Below, in pieces: positions 45,323 to 57,799 of a stretch of DNA of 64,000 nucleotides. The position numbers were made by a program, and so were the translations under genes. The first letter of the stretch is position 1; the number at the start of each line of letters is the position of its first letter. This stretch comes from Dipteronia dyeriana (taxonomy: Eukaryota; Streptophyta; Magnoliopsida; Sapindales; Sapindaceae): the NCBI GenBank assembly GCA_032871835.1, contig CM065299.1:25437074-25501073 (forward strand). Direction: 5' to 3'. Below the pieces are notes generated by a model. That model made no database searches and had not been told where the DNA came from. It saw only the letters and a list, made by a program, of their open reading frames with translations.

Positions 45323-47272
45323 GTGGATAAGCTAGAAGAGATTCCTATCCAGATGGGTAATCCCTTAAAGGTCTTCAAAGTCGGAGCCACCCTTGAGTCA
45401 GGAGTGAAAGAGGGTTTGATCAGGCTCCTCAAAGAGTTCAACGACATCTTCGCTTGGAGTCACGATGAGATGCCTGGAATCCCGATAACTTTGGCAACTC
45501 ACCGATCGACAGTGGATCCAACATTCAAACCTATCAAATAAAGAATGCGTCATTTCAACACTGAAAGAAATGCTGCAGTCCAGGAAGAAGTGGACAAATT
45601 AACCCAAGCATGCTTCATCAGAGAGGCACACTACCCCAAATGGATTGCAAATGTGGTCATGGTCATCAAGTCAAATGGGAAGTGGCGCATGTGCGTCGAC
45701 TATACTGACCTCAACAGGACATGTCCGAAAGATAGTTTTCCTCTACCAAAAATTGATCAGCTAGTTGACTTTACCTTCGGAAACAAGCTCATGAGCTTCA
45801 TGGACACGTTTTCAGGGTACAATCAGATTATGATGCACCCCATCGATCAGGAAAAGACTAGTTTCATCACCAAACGGGGCCTTTATTGCTACAAGGTGAT
45901 GCTTTTCGGGCTTGAGAATGCAGGAGCCACATACAAACGGTTAGTTTATTGGCTATTCAAACCCGAAATTGGAAGGTCAGTGGAGGTGTACATCGACGAC
46001 ATGATCACTAAGTCATCAACCTTTAAAGGCCATCTAGGTGACCTTTGACGGACCTTCATGATCTTAAGGGAAAACCGGATGAGATTGAACCCTTCTAAAT
46101 ATGTTTTTGGGGTGACTGAGGGGAAGTTTCTGGGCTTCATGGTCCATGAGAGAGGTATAGAGGCTAACCCATAAAAAATAAGGCTATCTTGGATCTAGAG
46201 TCCCCCACTTCGCTTAAACAGGTTCAAGTCTTGACCGGGCAAGTAGAAGTGCTCAATAGGTTCATTTCTCGATATACCGATAAGTGTCTCCTATTCTTCA
46301 AAGCCATTAAGCAAATAAGAAATGTGAAATGAGACCAAGGGAGTGAACAAGTTTTTCAAGCCTTGAAAAATTACCTGTCAAGCCCTCCGCTACTGGTTAA
46401 GCCAAGCCCCGGAGAGAAACTACAAATCTACTTGGCCATCTCAAAAACTACGGTAAGTGGGGCCTTGGTCAAGGAATGTGGAGATAGGATCCAACAGCCT
46501 ATCTACTACGTGAGTCATACTCTTACCAAGCATGAGAAGAACTATACCCTCTTGGAGAAGCTAGCTTATGCCTTGGTAACCTCGGCAAGGAAGCCCGTCC
46601 CTACTTCCAAGCTCATTCAATAGCAGTAGTGACGGACCAACCCCTTCGTCAGTTCTTGCAAAGGCCAGATGTTTATGGAAGATTGGTTTTATAGGCTCTG
46701 GAGCTCACCCATTTTGTTTAAGGTATAAGCTCAAAACCGTAATTAAAGCCCATGCTTTGGCGAACTTTGTAGCCGACCTCTCAATGCCCCCAGGCCAAGC
46801 GACCTCTGCAACAATGAACGTAGCCCCTGAGGGGATTCCAAAGTCTGACAGCTGTTTGAAAAGTTACAAGTCATGGATTCTCTACACAAATGGAGCATCC
46901 GGGAAAGCTGGGGGGGGAGCGGGTATAGTCCTAATCAACCCAGAAAGGGCTATGTGCTGCAATTGTTTCAGATTCGAATTTAAAGCCACTAACAATGAGG
47001 CGAAATATGAAGCCCTCTTAGCCGGAATACAAGCGACCGCAGAGCTTAAGGTTGATTACCTGCAAGTTAGGAGTGACTCATCGCTCATAGTCAACCAAGT
47101 TTCTGAGGATTATCAGGCAAAAGAGGATAACATGATCGCCTACCTGAAGCTAGTTCAACAGCTTAAGAGCAAATTTAAAGGATTTAAGATCGAACAGGTA
47201 CCTCGACAACAGAATCGTCGAGCTGACGTCCTAGCTAAGATAACTGTAAATGGTGGCCAGACGTTACCCTAG
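45323..47272 (+). pseudogene. Tat element reverse transcriptase and RNase H, degraded
   Basis: The RT core 45545-46048 has W-R-M-C-V-D-Y-T-D-L-N, S-F-M-D-T-F-S-G-Y-N-Q-I and the catalytic Y-I-D-D-M, then S-K-Y-V-F-G-V near 46095. A first RNase H-like part lies at 46363-46623. A second RNase H lies at 46757-47272 with N-E-A-K-Y-E-A-L and R-S-D-S-S-L-I-V-N-Q, but the first catalytic Asp is Asn (L-Y-T-N-G-A-S). Two RNase H domains are typical of Tat elements. Confidence 0.88.
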
Positions 47273-47379
47273 GGGGTCCCTCTTCAAGTGATTCCCCTAC
47301 CTAGCACAGTGGCAGGTAAGGAGACTTATACCTTGGATCGATCACCATGCTGGATAGACCTAATAGTGATTTATCTATA

Positions 47380-48519
47380 AGAAGAGAGAATTCCCGGGGA
47401 GCTCGACCAAGTTAGAAAAGTCAAGAGGCTCTCGGTCCAGTATTGCTTGGTGGATGGGTACTTATACAGGAGAGGCAGATCCCTTTATTTACTCCGATGT
47501 TTACACCCTGACGATGCCAAGTGGGCATTGAGAGAGGTTCACTCCAGGGAATGCGGGAACCATATTGGTGGGAAGGCTCTGGCATATCAGGTACTGCGCA
47601 TGGGGTATTATTGGCCAACCATCCAACAATACGTAAAAAACTTAGTACAATTTTACGAGTCATGCCAGAAGATCGTAAACCTGAGTCACCTCCCGTCGGA
47701 GCGGTTGTCATCCCTTAGCTCGCCGTACCCCTTTGCTATGTGGGGAGTCGACTTGATCAGACCGCTTTCTACTGCTCTTGGTCAAGCCAAGTATGCTATC
47801 GTGGCAATTGACTATTTCACAAGATGGGTCAAAACCGGACCGCTATGTATTTTACAGGTTCAGAACCCCTCGTGCCATTATAACTGACCTCGGCAAGCAG
47901 TTTGATATTGGCCGGCTCAAAGACTTTTGCGAGGACTTAGGAATCGACCTTAGGTTTGCTTCAGTAGCCCACTCCCAGACTAACGGGTTGGTGGAATCCA
48001 TAAATAAGACAATTAAGAAGTTGTAAGGGTAGATGGGCAGAGGATCTTCCTGTGGTCCTCTAGGCTTACCGCACTACGAGGAGAATGACTATCGGGGAAA
48101 CGCCCTACTCCCTGGCCTTCGGGGTCAAAGCGGTGCTTCCCATTGAACACAAACTGACCTCATTTAGAGTCCAATATTTTGAACTAGGGAACAATGAGGG
48201 CAAGCTACGAGCTATCTTTGATCTCTTAGAAGAAAAATAGGATCGAGTAGCCAAGAAGGTGACAGTTTACTAGAGCAGGATTGTTAGATACTTTAACCGT
48301 AGGGTTAAACCTTGAAACTTTAAGGAAGGGGACCTAGTTCTCAGGAAAGTGACATTGAATACCAGGAAAAGGTCAGACAGGGTTCTGGGGCCCAACTGGG
48401 AAGGGCTATACTTGGTAAAGGTGGTGATCTGCAATAGGGCCTACAAGCTCGAAGACATGAATGACCGACTCATCGATCATATCTGGAATGCGAATCACTT
48501 GAGAAAATTCTACCCCTAA
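47380..48519 (+). pseudogene. Tat element integrase, degraded
   Basis: Zinc-binding region (H-S-R-E-C-G-N-H, then Y-E-S-C-Q-K where the first Cys is Tyr), catalytic Asp in W-G-V-D-L near 47745, second Asp in I-I-T-D-L-G-K-Q-F near 47880-47905, and Glu in G-L-V-E-S-I-N-K-T near 47990. A C-terminal domain (G-D-L-V-L-R-K-V) lies near 48330-48350 and ends at TAA 48517. Frameshifts separate the parts. Confidence 0.85.
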
Positions 48520-48669
48520 ACAGGGGACTCATGAGTAGGCTATATCCACCTAGTTTTTAATCTCCAGCAATAATATACTCCTTTCTTTTTTATCAATAAA
48601 GCCTGTTCTTTCTCCATCTTCAATTATTATTTGGGTCTACATGGGGAAATTTTGACATTATCATCCCAG

Positions 48670-49039
48670 GACCAGGGATTGGCTGGGGAAGCCCACTCGC
48701 TATCGCTAATGCCTTGGCCGGGCACTACCCTCCACCAAGAACGATCTTAGTGTAAGAGCATAGTTGCCATCCAAATCTCAAGACCTGGAAATAGCTATAT
48801 AGCCCTCCTGACGCCTTGGTTAGGCTACCACCCCCAAGAAGGGTCTGAGTGTAAGAGCATAGTTGCCATCCAGATCTCAAGACCAGGAAATTGCTAGATG
48901 ACCCTCCTGATGCCTTGGTCGGGCTACCACCCCCAAGAAGGGTCTGAGTGTAAGATCATAGTTTCCATCCAAATCTCAAGACCAGGAAATAGCTAGATAG
49001 CCCTACTGATACCTTGGTTGGGATACCACCCCTAAGAAG
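48670..49039 (+). repeat. 99-bp tandem repeats of the Tat element, left part
   Basis: Units begin near 48703, 48802, 48901 and 49000 (the CCTCCTGATGCCTTGGT-type block recurs every 99 bp). The array is interrupted by the copia insertion at 49045 and resumes at 57104. Confidence 0.9.
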
Positions 49040-49044
49040 GGTCT

Positions 49045-50512
49045 TGTAAGTTCATCGGTTTTTGATTGATTCATTTCGTTGACAACCACATTTTAGGATC
49101 AATATGTAAGGGTAGCTTAGGTCATCATTGCTCAAGTCCTCTTTCAAGCTTTAAAGGTAAAATCACTCGCTTAACCTTCATTGAAGAGATTTAGTGCACA
49201 CACTCACTCTCAAGCATGTTTTTGATCACTTTACATTTGTGCTTATTGTCTTGATTGTGTGCCTAATTTTGTTATCTCTTGCTTGTTTGAATTGATTGCA
49301 TCTTGTGATTAAAATGTCATGTCATGTTTGGCATTAGGATGCATTCCCTTAACCTCATTTCTCTTGCTTGTATTGTGTGTGTGTGTGAAGGTGGTGAGCT
49401 GTACGCCACTCGAGCAGCGCCCCCATCAGCGCCAACACCAGCTTAACTTTCCAGTGGGTTATCGCTGGTGCTGCGCTGGTCGTCATGCGCACCTCACCAG
49501 CATAACTTGTCCAGTGGGTTGTCGCAGGTCTTGCGCTACTCGACCATCGCACAGACACCAATGCACATTGCGTCTTTTGGTCATTTTTTTCCATAATGAC
49601 GTAGCTTCACTTTAGGTTTCATATAAATATTCCATCTTCTTCCCAATTCGTTTTTAGAGCTTCCTAACCTATTTTTGAGAGAGAGATAAGGTTCTTTAAA
49701 GAGAGAAGCTCCAAGAAACCATTTTTACTCAACCATTCTTAAAATCCAAATCATCAAGCATCTTTCAAGCATGGATTTCTTGTGTGTTCATGACTAAGTA
49801 TTCTCTACATGTTCTAAACTTTATGTTTTCATTACTAAGACATGTATACGTAGGGTTTTAGTCTTTATTGCATATTAATTGCTTGCTTGTATGTTTAATT
49901 ACTTTTATGACATGCTTGTGTATTGGTTGTTGGTTGAGATGCATTAATTTGTGATAGCTAGCATTTAGGACTATTTTACCCTTCTAGCTAATTCTTCTTG
50001 CCTTTGCATTTAGAACTTTGATATCTAGGATTTGCTTTAATTGTCATTATTAATCCTAGATAAGCATGAATGTCTTGACCTAACATTTTTGCATATTGAA
50101 TATTGTTGCATATTCACTTAGGTTGCCATTATCTCTTCATTGTTGATTTAGCTTATGGTTAAGTGGTTAGTGCACAAGGCTAGTGATCCAAAATCACTAT
50201 TAAGTCCCGTTGGGTAGAGTGAAAGGGTTAGTAACTGGGGGGTTAGACGGGAGGTCAACCTAGGTTGTAAAATTTTACTCAATAGTGGATTTTGAGGATC
50301 AAGGGTGGCGCTCTAAACAGCCGTGGTTTTTTCCCATTTGGAGGGTTTCCACGTATATATTGCGTGTTGTTATTGTTTTATGTTTGTTGTCTTTTATTTG
50401 ATCATTGGGGTAGAATTGTCAATATTGATTAATTCGCAAAATTGGTAATCTATCGAATAAAAACCTATTCACCCCCTCTAGGTTATCGACACACACTTTC
50501 TAGGGAATTTCA
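49045..50512 (+). repeat. 5' LTR of the copia element (1468 bp)
   Basis: Starts TGTAAGTTC and ends GGGAATTTCA. A GC-rich minisatellite with two units starts at 49437. The right LTR has three. TATAAATATTCC at 49622-49633 is a TATA candidate. Confidence 0.93.
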
Positions 50513-50652
50513 ATTGGCATCAGAGCCGGTGCCTAGATATACTTAGGTGATTCGTGCATTGTGTGTGTTCTTACCTTGTGCATTTTGGTTGTTTGCATTT
50601 TGTGTGTTGCATTACATTTGCATCTCCATATCATTTATTACCCTCAAACACT

Positions 50653-53600
50653 ATGAGTGGAAACAGAAATAGTCATGAGGGAGCCTCAAGCATAAGACCC
50701 CTTTTGCTCAATGAGGTGAATTATGCTACTTGGAAGGGCAAGATGGAAGCATATCTTTGCCAAATAGATGACCGTGCTTAGATGGCTATTGAAGACGGTT
50801 ATACTCCTCCAACAATTACCACTGATGATGGTGTATAAGCTCATAAGCCCAAGTCTAGTTGGAGTACTCAAGAGTTTGAAGCATCCAAGTGGAACAACAA
50901 GGCTATGCATGCCATCCTTTATACTGTGGACGATAATCAATACAAGTTGGTCCAAAACACTAGGATTGCAAAGGCGGCTTGGGACATTCTTCAAACTGCA
51001 CATGAGGGAACCGAGGTAGTCAAGGACTCAAAGCTCCAAGTCCTCCAAATGCAATTTGAGATGATTAGGATAGAGGAGCATGAATACTTCAATGACTTCC
51101 AAGTGAAGTTGATGGATATTGTCAACCAAAGCCATCAACTTGGTGACCCCTATTCGGATAGGAGAGTCAAGCAAAAAATTATAAGGTCACTTCCGTCAAG
51201 GTTCGAATCAAATGTGACGGCACTTGAAGAGAATAGTGAGTACAAGAATATGAAGCCAAGTGAAGTCATTGGAAGACTTCTAGCTTATGAGTCAAGATGG
51301 AACACCTCACCCACTCCTCTAAAAAAGAAAAAGAGCATTGCCTTGAAGACCACTAAGGTTGAAGAAGAGAATGAGGACTCAGATAAAGAAATGACCCTCA
51401 TGGTTAAAAGATTCAAGAAATTCATGAAGTTTGAGAGGAAAGATTTTGGGTCAAAGGGAAAGGAAGTGAAAAAGAAAACTCCCTTCAAGAAGATTGAAAA
51501 GTTTCAAGAAAGTGACTCCAAGAAGGGCATTCAATGCTATGAATGCAGTGACTTTGGTCACATTGCTCCAGAATGTACAAATTTGAAGAAAAAGAAAAAG
51601 GGGAAGGCAATGGCGGTCACTTGGAGTGATAGTGAAGACTTAGAAGAGAAAGAAAAATCTTTGGATGATGAAGATAGAGTTGCAAACTTTATTGCCTTCA
51701 CAACATCTCATAATGGAAAGGAAGTTGTGAATGACAAGGAAGAAGTAGATGACTCTAGTAATGATAGTATCTCTTCTAACTCTAGGTTTGAGATTGACGA
51801 GGAAATTGAATATGTAGACTTCATGAAGTTTTTTGAAAAGTCTAGATTGAAAAAGAAGAAGGAGATTCAAGAGTTGAAAAAGGAGAATCTAGAGTTGACT
51901 TTCAAGATTACCAACTTGAATGAGCATGTAAAAAGTGGAAAAGAGTTAAAAGAGAGTTTAAAATAGGAGCTTGTGATCACTAAGAAGAGTGAAGAAAACT
52001 TGAAGATTGAGCTTAAGGAAGCGAAAGAATTGGTTGCCAAGATGACATCCGGAACCGAGAGACTTGACAAGATGCTATCATGTGGGAAGAGTCCTAATGA
52101 TAAAATGGGCCTAGGATATGTGGAAGGCAAGGATGCCACTTCCTTGAAGAAGACCATCTTTGTTAAGAGTCTAAAGGACAAAGAGGTTCAAGAGTCACAC
52201 CAACAAATGAGATCAAATGAGGTTGGTGAATCATCAAAGCAAGCACAAACAAAGTCTCAAGCTAAAACACATTCACCAAAAGCTAGAGCTCATCAAACAA
52301 GACCACAACCTCCAAGGAGCTCTCAAAATCAACAAAGAACCTTTCATCCACAACCAAAAGGGATAATTAATTTGTCTCAATCATAAAGGTTCTTTCAAGG
52401 AAGAAATTCGGCTCAACATCAAAGGACAACTCAAAGGAGAGGGAAGTCTTCCATGCTTTCACAAGGATATGGTATGGATTCTTACTTTACTCTTATTTGT
52501 CATTATTGTGGTGTTGAAGGTCACATAAGGCCGAATTGTTTTAAATTTATTAAGTTGTGTTATTTTGAAAGCATGATTGAGAAGAATATTCTTAGAAGAG
52601 CCAAAATGCATGCACCTAGGAATTTTAGAGCCAATGAACCCAAGGCTCCTAGAAATGACAATGTTACTACTAGGTGGACTAGAACAAATGGGTATGTTTG
52701 CCATGTGGCCCAAGTGGCGTTGAAGGCGAAAGCCTCTAACACTTGGTACCTTGATAGTGGTTGTTCTAGGCATATGACCGGAAACAAGAGTTTCTTTGAA
52801 ATTCTTTTGATGGAGGATGGTGGATTTGTCACCTTTGGTGATGGTTCAAGTAAGAAGGTTCTAGGAAAAGGAAACATTTCCATCCCCGGTTTTCCCTCCT
52901 TGCCAAATGCTCTCTATGTAGATGGCTTTCAAGCCAATCTCATTAGCATATCACATTTAAGTGATGAAGAACATTCGGTTTTGTTTGGAAAAGTTGATTG
53001 CTCTATTCTATGAGAAGTTGGACATGTTCTATTGAAAGGCAAGAGATCAAGTGACAATTGTTATTGTCTTGATTCTAATGACATCTCTTGCAAATTGTCT
53101 AGTTGTGATCAAGTTGAATTATGGCATCAAAGGTTAGGTCATATGAATTTCAAAGACTTGAAAGTTCTTGAGAGGTTGAAAGTTGTGAGAGGTCTTTCTA
53201 AGTTTGGAAATAGGATTGAGGGAGTTTGTGGACCTTGTCAACAAGTAAAGCAAACTAAGAGTGTGCATAAGAAGGGTAAGTATGTTGCCACTAAGGAGCC
53301 ATTAGAGCTTCTTCATATGGACCTTATGGGTCCTATGCAAATCGAGAGTCTCGGTGGCAAGAGATACATTTTTGTGTGTGTGGATGATTTTTCTAGATTT
53401 ACTTGGACTTACTTTCTTAGAGAAAAATCTGAAACGTTTGAAACTTTTAAAATGCTCTGCACTAAAATTCAAAATGAGAAAGATTCTCACATAAAATGCA
53501 TCAAGAGAATTAGAAGTGATCATGAGAGAGAATTTGAAAATGTTAGCTTTCAAACTTTTGTGATAGTCTTGGCATTTCCCATGAGTTCTCAGCTCCTCGA

Positions 53601-55176
53601 ATTCCTCAACAAAATGAGGTAGTAGAGAGGAAGAATAGAGTCCTTCAAGAGATGGCCCGTGTGATGTTGCATAGCAACAATGTGCCTAGGAATCTTTGGG
53701 CTGAAGCTGTCAATACGGCTTGTTATATAGGCAATAGGGTTTTTCTTAGACCCGAGACTAGGTAAACCTCCTATGAATTGTGGAAGGGTAGGAAGCCAAA
53801 TGTTAGCTACTTCCACTCATTTGGAAGCAAGTGCTACATTCTAAATGACCGTGATCAACTTGGCAAGTTTGATGCTAAGAGTGATGATGGGATTTTGGCA
53901 TAGTAAGTCCTATAGAGTTTTTAATTTGAAGACACGAAGTGTTATGGAATCATCTAATGTGGTCATAGATGATTGTAGGCCTAAGGTTAGTAACTATGAT
54001 GAGGAGATTAGTGTGGTTGATGATACTCCCTTGGTGAAGATTGATGAGATTTCTAGTAATGAAAAATCAAAGCTTGAAAAAGAGGTCACTCAATATCTTG
54101 ATAGAGATCCTACTTTGGACTCTAAGGAACCCGCTCCTTTAGTTAGGAATCTCCACAACAAAAGTGACATTCTTGGAAATGTGAATGAGGGTGTGAGGAC
54201 TAGACATCAATTAGCAAATCAAATTAGTTACACTTGCTACACCTCTCAAATTGAACCCAAAAAGGTAGATGAAGCTTTAAGTGATGAGTTTTGGGTTCTT
54301 GCTATGCAAGAAGAGCTAAACCAATTTGAAAGAAATGAGGTTTGGACTATAGTTCCTAGGCTTAAGAACACTAATGTAATAGGCACCGAGTGGGTCTATA
54401 GGAACAAATCAGATGAGGATGGAAACATTGTGCAAAACAAAGCTAGACTTGTTGCACAAGGATACTCTCAAATTGAGGGTATCGACTTTGAGGAGACTTT
54501 TGCTCCCGTTGCCCGTTTAGAGTCCATTAGGCTTTTCTTATCCATTTCTTGTGTGCACAAGTTTAAATTTCATCAAATGGATGTTAAAAGTGCCTTCCTC
54601 AATGGCTTCTTACAAGAGGAAGTGTTTGTTGAGCAGTCTAAGGGGTTTGTGGATCCATACCACCCCAATCATGTTTATTGCCTCAAGAAGGCGCTATATG
54701 GATTGAAACAAGCACCGAGGGCTTGGTATGAGCACCTCACTCTTTATCTTGTTGACAATGGCTATTCTAGAGGTAGTGCTGACAAGACTTTGTTCATCAA
54801 GTGTACTAAAGATGAGCTATTCATAGCTCAAATTTATGTTGATGACATCGTTTTTAGTTCTACCAACAACTTGAAAGTTCAACAATTTGTTGATGTCATG
54901 ACTCATGAGTTTGAAATGAGCATGGTTGGTGAACTCAATTACTTCCTAGGCTTGCAAATCAAGCAAATGCATGATGGGATCTTCATATCACAAGCTAAGT
55001 ATGCCAAGAACCTAGTGAAGAAGTTTGGCCTTGAGAATGCCAAACATTGTGACACATCTATGAGTACCACTTTGAAACTTAGCAAGGATGCTAATGGAAA
55101 AAGTGTGGATCAAAGACTATATCGTGGCATGATAGGGAGCTTGCTATACTTGAATGCTAGTAGTCCCGATATGTAG
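50653..55176 (+). pseudogene. Copia gag-pol (SIRE-like), RNase H missing
   Basis: A single frame carries nearly everything. Gag starts at 50653, with TAG near 50779, TAA near 50836 and TAG 51964. The zinc knuckle C-Y-E-C-S-D-F-G-H-I-A-P-E-C is near 51535-51576. The protease is near 52743-52800 (Y-L-D-S-G-C-S-R-H-M-T-G). Integrase runs from about 53100 (H-Q-R-L-G-H, then C-G-P-C, H-M-D-L-M-G, R-S-D-H-E-R-E-F) and the Glu of Q-Q-N-E-V-V-E-R lies in a shifted frame between about 53565 and 53895. RT follows to 55176 ([14 protein letters not shown]). The RNase H expected after RT is absent; the frame ends at TAG in unrelated sequence. Confidence 0.9.
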
Positions 55177-55420
55177 GGAAAAAAATGGGTTCAAAACGCA
55201 ACGGAAGCGTGATAAAAATGAAATTAGAGTTTGAGTATAAATAAAAAAATTTCCCTTTATGAAACGAGAACCTTAACCCTAGATTAATTGATGTATATAA
55301 AAGTATCGTACCTTTTTCTCGTGACGATTGAACAAGCATCGAATTGATTCCGGAAGATCTTTCAATCCAATCACGAACGTGAATCACCTTGGAGTGTTGG
55401 CTCCCTTACTTTTATTGTAT
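55172..55420. other. Unrelated insert replacing the copia RNase H
   Basis: At 55172 the RT sequence gives way to TGTAGGGAAAAAAATGGG. On the minus strand this ends with CGCTTCCGTTGCG and CCCTACA, reminiscent of LTR ends. It could be a small LTR or TRIM fragment in antisense, with RNase H lost by deletion. No matching target duplication was found. Confidence 0.35.
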
Positions 55421-55554
55421 ACTTGAGGATGGAGACAAAGCAAAATCTTTTCTTTGTTAGTTACAAATATAGAATGTTCTTTTTGTTGACCTCTTGTTGT
55501 TTCTTGTTATTTGTTGTGAGGATACTTTGTGAGTGAGTGGTTTTGTCATGAAAT

Positions 55555-57098
55555 AGCCAAAGGGGGAGATTGTAAGTTCCTCGGTTTTTGATTGGCTCAT
55601 TTCGTTGACAACCACATTTTAGGATCAATATGTAAGGTAGCTTAGGTCATCATTGCTCAAGTCCTCTTTCAAGCTTCAAAGGTAAAATCACTCGCTTAAT
55701 CTTCATTGAAGAGATTTAGTGCACACACTCACTCTCATGCATGTTTTTGATCACTTTGCATTTGTGCTTATTGTCTCGATTGTGTGCCTAATTTTGTTAT
55801 CTCTTGCTTGTTTGAATTGATTGCATCTTGTGATTAAAATGTCATGTCATGTTAAGAATTAAGATGCATTCCCTTCACCTCATTTCTCTTGCATGTATTG
55901 TATGTGTGTGTGAAGGTGGTGAGCTGTGCGCCACTTGAGCAATGCCCCCACCAGCGTCAAGACCAGCGCAGCTTTCCAGTGGTGTGTCGTTGGTGGTGCG
56001 CTGGTCGTCATGCGCTCCAACACCAGCGCAACTTTCCAGTGGGTTATCGCTGGTGCTGCGCTGGTCGTCATGCGCACCTCACCAGCATAACTTGTCCAGT
56101 GGGTTGTCGCAGGTCTTGCGCTACTCGACCATCGCACAGACACCAATGCACATTGCGTCTTTTGGTCATTTTTTTCCATAATGACGTAGCTTCACTTTAG
56201 GTTTCATATAAATATTCCATCTTCTTCCCAATTCGTTTTTAGAGCTTCCTAACCTATTTTTGAGAGAGAGATAAGGTTCTTTAAAGAGAGAAGCTCCAAG
56301 AAACCATTTTTACTCAACCATTCTTAAAATCCAAATCATCAAGCATCTTTCAAGCATGGATTTCTTGTGTGTTCATGACTAAGTATTCTCTACATGTTCT
56401 AAACTTTATGTTTTCATTACTAAGACATGTATACGTAGGGTTTTAGTCATTATTGCATATTAATTGCTTGCTTGTATGTTTAATTGCTTTTATGACATGC
56501 TTGTGTATTGGTTGTTGGTTGAGATGCATTAATTTGTGATAGCTAGCATTTAGGACTATTTTACCCTTCTAGCTAATTCTTCTTGCCTTTGCATTTAGAA
56601 CTTTGATATCTAGGATTTGCTTTAATTGTCATTATTAATCCTAGATAAGCATGAATATCTTGACCTAACATTTTTGCATATTGAATATTGTTGCATATTC
56701 ACTTAGGTTGCCATTATCTCTTCATTGTTGATTTAGCTTGTGGTTAAGTGGTTAGTGCACAAGGCTAGTGATCCAAAATCACTATTAAGTCCCGTTGGGT
56801 AGAGTGAAAGGGTTAGTAACTGGGGGATTAGACGGGAGGTCAACCTAGGTTGTAAAATTTTACTCAATAGTGGATTTTGAGGATCAAGGGTGACGCTTTA
56901 AACAGCCGTGGTTTTTTCCCATTTGAAGGGTTTCCACGTATATATTGCGTGTTGTTATTGTTTTATGTTTGTTGTCTTTTATTTGATCATTGGGGTAGAA
57001 TTGTCAATATTGATTAATTCACAAAATTGGTAATTTATCGAATTAAAACCTATTCACCCCCTTCTAGGTTATAGACATACACTTTCTAGGGAATTTCA
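55555..57098 (+). repeat. Poly-purine tract and 3' LTR of the copia element (1528 bp LTR)
   Basis: AAAGGGGGAGA precedes TGTAAG at 55571. The LTR is 60 bp longer than the left one, exactly one extra unit of the minisatellite (units at 55962, 56022 and 56081). Confidence 0.93.
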
Positions 57099-57103
57099 GG
57101 TCT

Positions 57104-57400
57104 GAGTGTAAGAGCATAGTTGCCATCTAGATCTCGAGACCAGGAAATAGCTAGATAGCCCTCCCGATGCCTTGGTCCGGTTGCCATTCCCAAGAAGGGT
57201 CTGAGTATAAGAACATAGTTGCCATCCAGATTTTGATGCCAGGAAACAGTTTGATAGCTCTCCCGATACCTTGGTCGGGCTATCACCCCCAGGAAGGACT
57301 CGAGTTTAAAAGCGTGGTAGCCCTCTCGATCCCAAGCCTAGGAGAGGGATAGACAGTTCTCTACTTGATACCTCATTTGGGCTATAACCCTCCACCCCCT
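57104..57400 (+). repeat. 99-bp tandem repeats of the Tat element, right part
   Basis: Continuation of the array at 48670-49039 (units near 57158 and 57257). It degenerates after 57370. Confidence 0.9.
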
Positions 57401-57799
57401 AGAGTGGCTCAAGGATGGAGTGTTCTTTTGTTATGTCCTAGTTATTACTGGTGTCTAATTCTCCATGTACATGTGGTTGCTTACTGTGACAGGTGCGGAC
57501 TGGTCTACGACCAAATAAGGGGACTATTTACTGAAGTCATTGAGCTACAAGTCTCTGTCGAGTCGGAAAGCCCGAGCTATCTATCTGCTTTCACACTTAA
57601 GCAATGTTCCTATCTTGTTACTTTTCCCAAGCTAAGTCAAGTTGATATAGAGGCTGAACCTAGAGGGAGACTAGAAATGAAGCAAGTACATGCAAGCTAA
57701 AATTTGAACCAGGTCTAAAAGCTAAATTTCATTAAAGAATTGGGGAGCCTATCCCTCGGTAAGGCTACAAAAATCGAACATGGAGCCTAACCCCTGATT
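57401..57799. other. Tat element spacer
   Basis: Between the tandem repeats and the antisense gene. No motifs were recognised. Confidence 0.5.

Larger units (their letters stand above)
49045..57098 (+). mobile_element. SIRE-like Ty1/copia retrotransposon, decayed
   Basis: LTRs 49045-50512 and 55571-57098, flanked by the 5-bp duplication GGTCT (49040-49044 and 57099-57103). Primer site TGGCATCAGAGCC (50515-50527, tRNA-Met type). Poly-purine tract AAAGGGGGAGA just before the right LTR. Gag, protease, integrase, RT in copia order. The LTRs differ by about five substitutions and one gap in the first 150 bp. It is the youngest layer of the nest. Confidence 0.93.

Noticed and set aside
49319..49615. 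Cys/Arg/His-rich frame in the copia LTR (also 55889-56200)
   Set aside because: It is inside both LTRs over the minisatellite and is a composition artefact.
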